This document shows positions 5,887-6,715 of a stretch of DNA of 6,715 nucleotides, one piece after another (the stretch's first letter is position 1; each line of letters opens with the position of its first letter). The notes under the pieces are model-generated. The model saw only the letters and a list, made by a program, of their open reading frames with translations. It did no database searches and was not told the DNA's origin. Source of the stretch: Planctomycetota bacterium (GTDB taxonomy: Bacteria; Planctomycetota; UBA11346); contig JACDEN010000145.1 of assembly GCA_013816415.1 (NCBI GenBank), positions 1-6,715 of the forward strand. The letters run 5' to 3'. Both the position numbers and the translations under genes were made by a program.

Positions 5887-6715
5887 CTACCCCATCGATT
5901 TCTTCAGGGCGCTCATCTTCTCATGCGTTCGCGCCTGTTCCGGCAGGATGTCGTTCTCGACGAATCGGCGCGAGATCTCGTCGAGCTGATGGAGATCCCT
6001 GCTGAAGTCGTCGATGCCGTGGTCCTCGCCGCTCTCCAGCGCATTGATCGCCGCCTTCTCGCCGAACATCGCCGCGCTTCCCTCGTACAGCTTGGCGAAC
6101 GCGCCCCAGATCCCGGAGCTCTCGGCGGCTTTCCCGCCACGTTCGAGGATATGGCTGCGCAGCTGGTCGACCCGCTTCTGGTGCGAAGCGAGGCTGTCCG
6201 CCAGCACGCGTGCGTGCATGCTGCCGCCGAGCTTCGTTACTGCGTGGCGATAGGTCCCCACGGCCGAAAGTTCGCCGCGCAGGAATGAATTGAGCGTCGA
6301 GATCGTCTCGTGCGACGCGACCCCGGAGACGATGGCTCCCGACGATGCAGTGGCCGATGCCCCCGCTGACGGTTGCATGCTTCCCATCGATCCATGGACG
6401 CGATTCCACGCCTCGTGGGCCGAGAGTTTCGCCTTGTCCCAGCCCATCAGGTGGCTGCTCGATTCTTTCATATACTCGTTGCGCAATTCCGGCTCGGCTT
6501 CGTCCCAGGATTTTCCAGACACGCCATAGCGGCTGTAGCCCATGTACCCGGTGCGGTAGGCGGCTTGGTAATCCGAATACGGACGTCCCGGCTCATACGT
6601 CGAGCTGGCCACATAATGGTCGCGCCAATACGCGTCTTCGGCGGTTGGATTCACCGCTTCGGCGACGCCTTTGCCTGCGAGCCCGCCGGCGATGCCGCCG
6701 ACCACGGCACCGATC
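5887..6715 (-). CDS. Glycine-zipper protein with C-terminal DUF2383-type ferritin-like domain (5' end missing)
   Basis: The 275 visible residues begin in frame at the window edge with IGAVVGGIAGGLAGKG, a glycine zipper that may insert in or pack against a membrane. The true start lies outside the window. Next comes a Tyr/Trp-rich region (EDAYWRDHY, PYSDYQAAYRTGY) with EPELRNEY and WDKAKLSAHEAWNRV, a pattern seen in small bacterial glycine-zipper proteins. After a Ser/Ala/Gly-rich hinge, residues of about 135-271 look like a four-helix ferritin-like bundle. It has ISTLNSFLRGELSAVGTY, LADSLASHQKRVDQL, AAINALESGEDHGI, and DILPEQARTHEKMSAL near the stop. Candidate metal ligands are the Glu in GELSAV, the His in LASHQ, the Glu in LESGED, and the Glu and His in PEQARTH. 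A full ExxH set is not evident, so metal binding is unsure. The stop is TAG at 5887-5889. The function is unknown; a stress or envelope role is inference. Confidence 0.8.
   Translation of the reverse strand, partial: IGAVVGGIAGGLAGKGVAEAVNPTAEDAYWRDHYVASSTYEPGRPYSDYQAAYRTGYMGYSRYGVSGKSWDEAEPELRNEYMKESSSHLMGWDKAKLSAHEAWNRVHGSMGSMQPSAGASATASSGAIVSGVASHETISTLNSFLRGELSAVGTYRHAVTKLGGSMHARVLADSLASHQKRVDQLRSHILERGGKAAESSGIWGAFAKLYEGSAAMFGEKAAINALESGEDHGIDDFSRDLHQLDEISRRFVENDILPEQARTHEKMSALKKSMG

Noticed and set aside
3349..6288. 979-codon open frame on the plus strand
   Set aside because: It runs antisense across aconitase, winged-helix, PepSY and DUF2383-type genes. Its protein is low-complexity with no domain, and the GC-rich codon bias explains the lack of stops.

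Overview
This GC-rich bacterial window holds five protein-coding genes, two of them cut by the window edges. One gene reads rightward at the left end. The other four read leftward. The best guess for the host is a planctomycete-like bacterium. That guess rests mainly on the first gene, the end of an ECF-type sigma factor running on into a membrane anchor and a long extracytoplasmic domain, an architecture typical of Planctomycetota. The phylum call is an inference, and no rRNA or other marker is present to confirm it.

Layout. Positions 2-1870 (+) are the C-terminal part of the ECF sigma factor fusion. Positions 1871-1986 are a short convergent intergenic gap with no clear terminator. Positions 1987-3978 (-) are a complete aconitate hydratase of the short, roughly 650-residue type. 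Upstream of it on the same strand, 72 bases away, 4051-4440 (-) encodes a small winged-helix protein. Positions 4441-4617 hold two hairpins and a ribosome binding site. Positions 4618-5613 (-) encode an exported protein with three PepSY-like repeats and a charged helical linker. Positions 5614-5886 contain a striking compound inverted repeat built from tandem CGACGTC heptamers. Positions 5887 to the right edge (-) encode a glycine-zipper protein with a C-terminal ferritin-like (DUF2383-type) domain, whose N-terminus lies outside the window.

How the parts may work together. Aconitase is a housekeeping TCA enzyme, and the winged-helix protein is placed where it could be its regulator or just a neighbour. 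The PepSY-repeat protein and the glycine-zipper/DUF2383 protein look like envelope or stress-type accessory proteins. They are separated by the heptamer inverted repeat, which lies 3' of one and 5' of the other. A 12-base sequence is shared upstream of both the winged-helix gene and the PepSY gene and may be a common promoter or operator element.

The points most worth following are the nested heptamer inverted repeat, the aconitase in which the usual first iron-sulfur cysteine is a serine, the triplicated PepSY-like protein with its LEA-like 11-residue repeats, and the shared 12-mer. No complete new defence or mobile system is visible.
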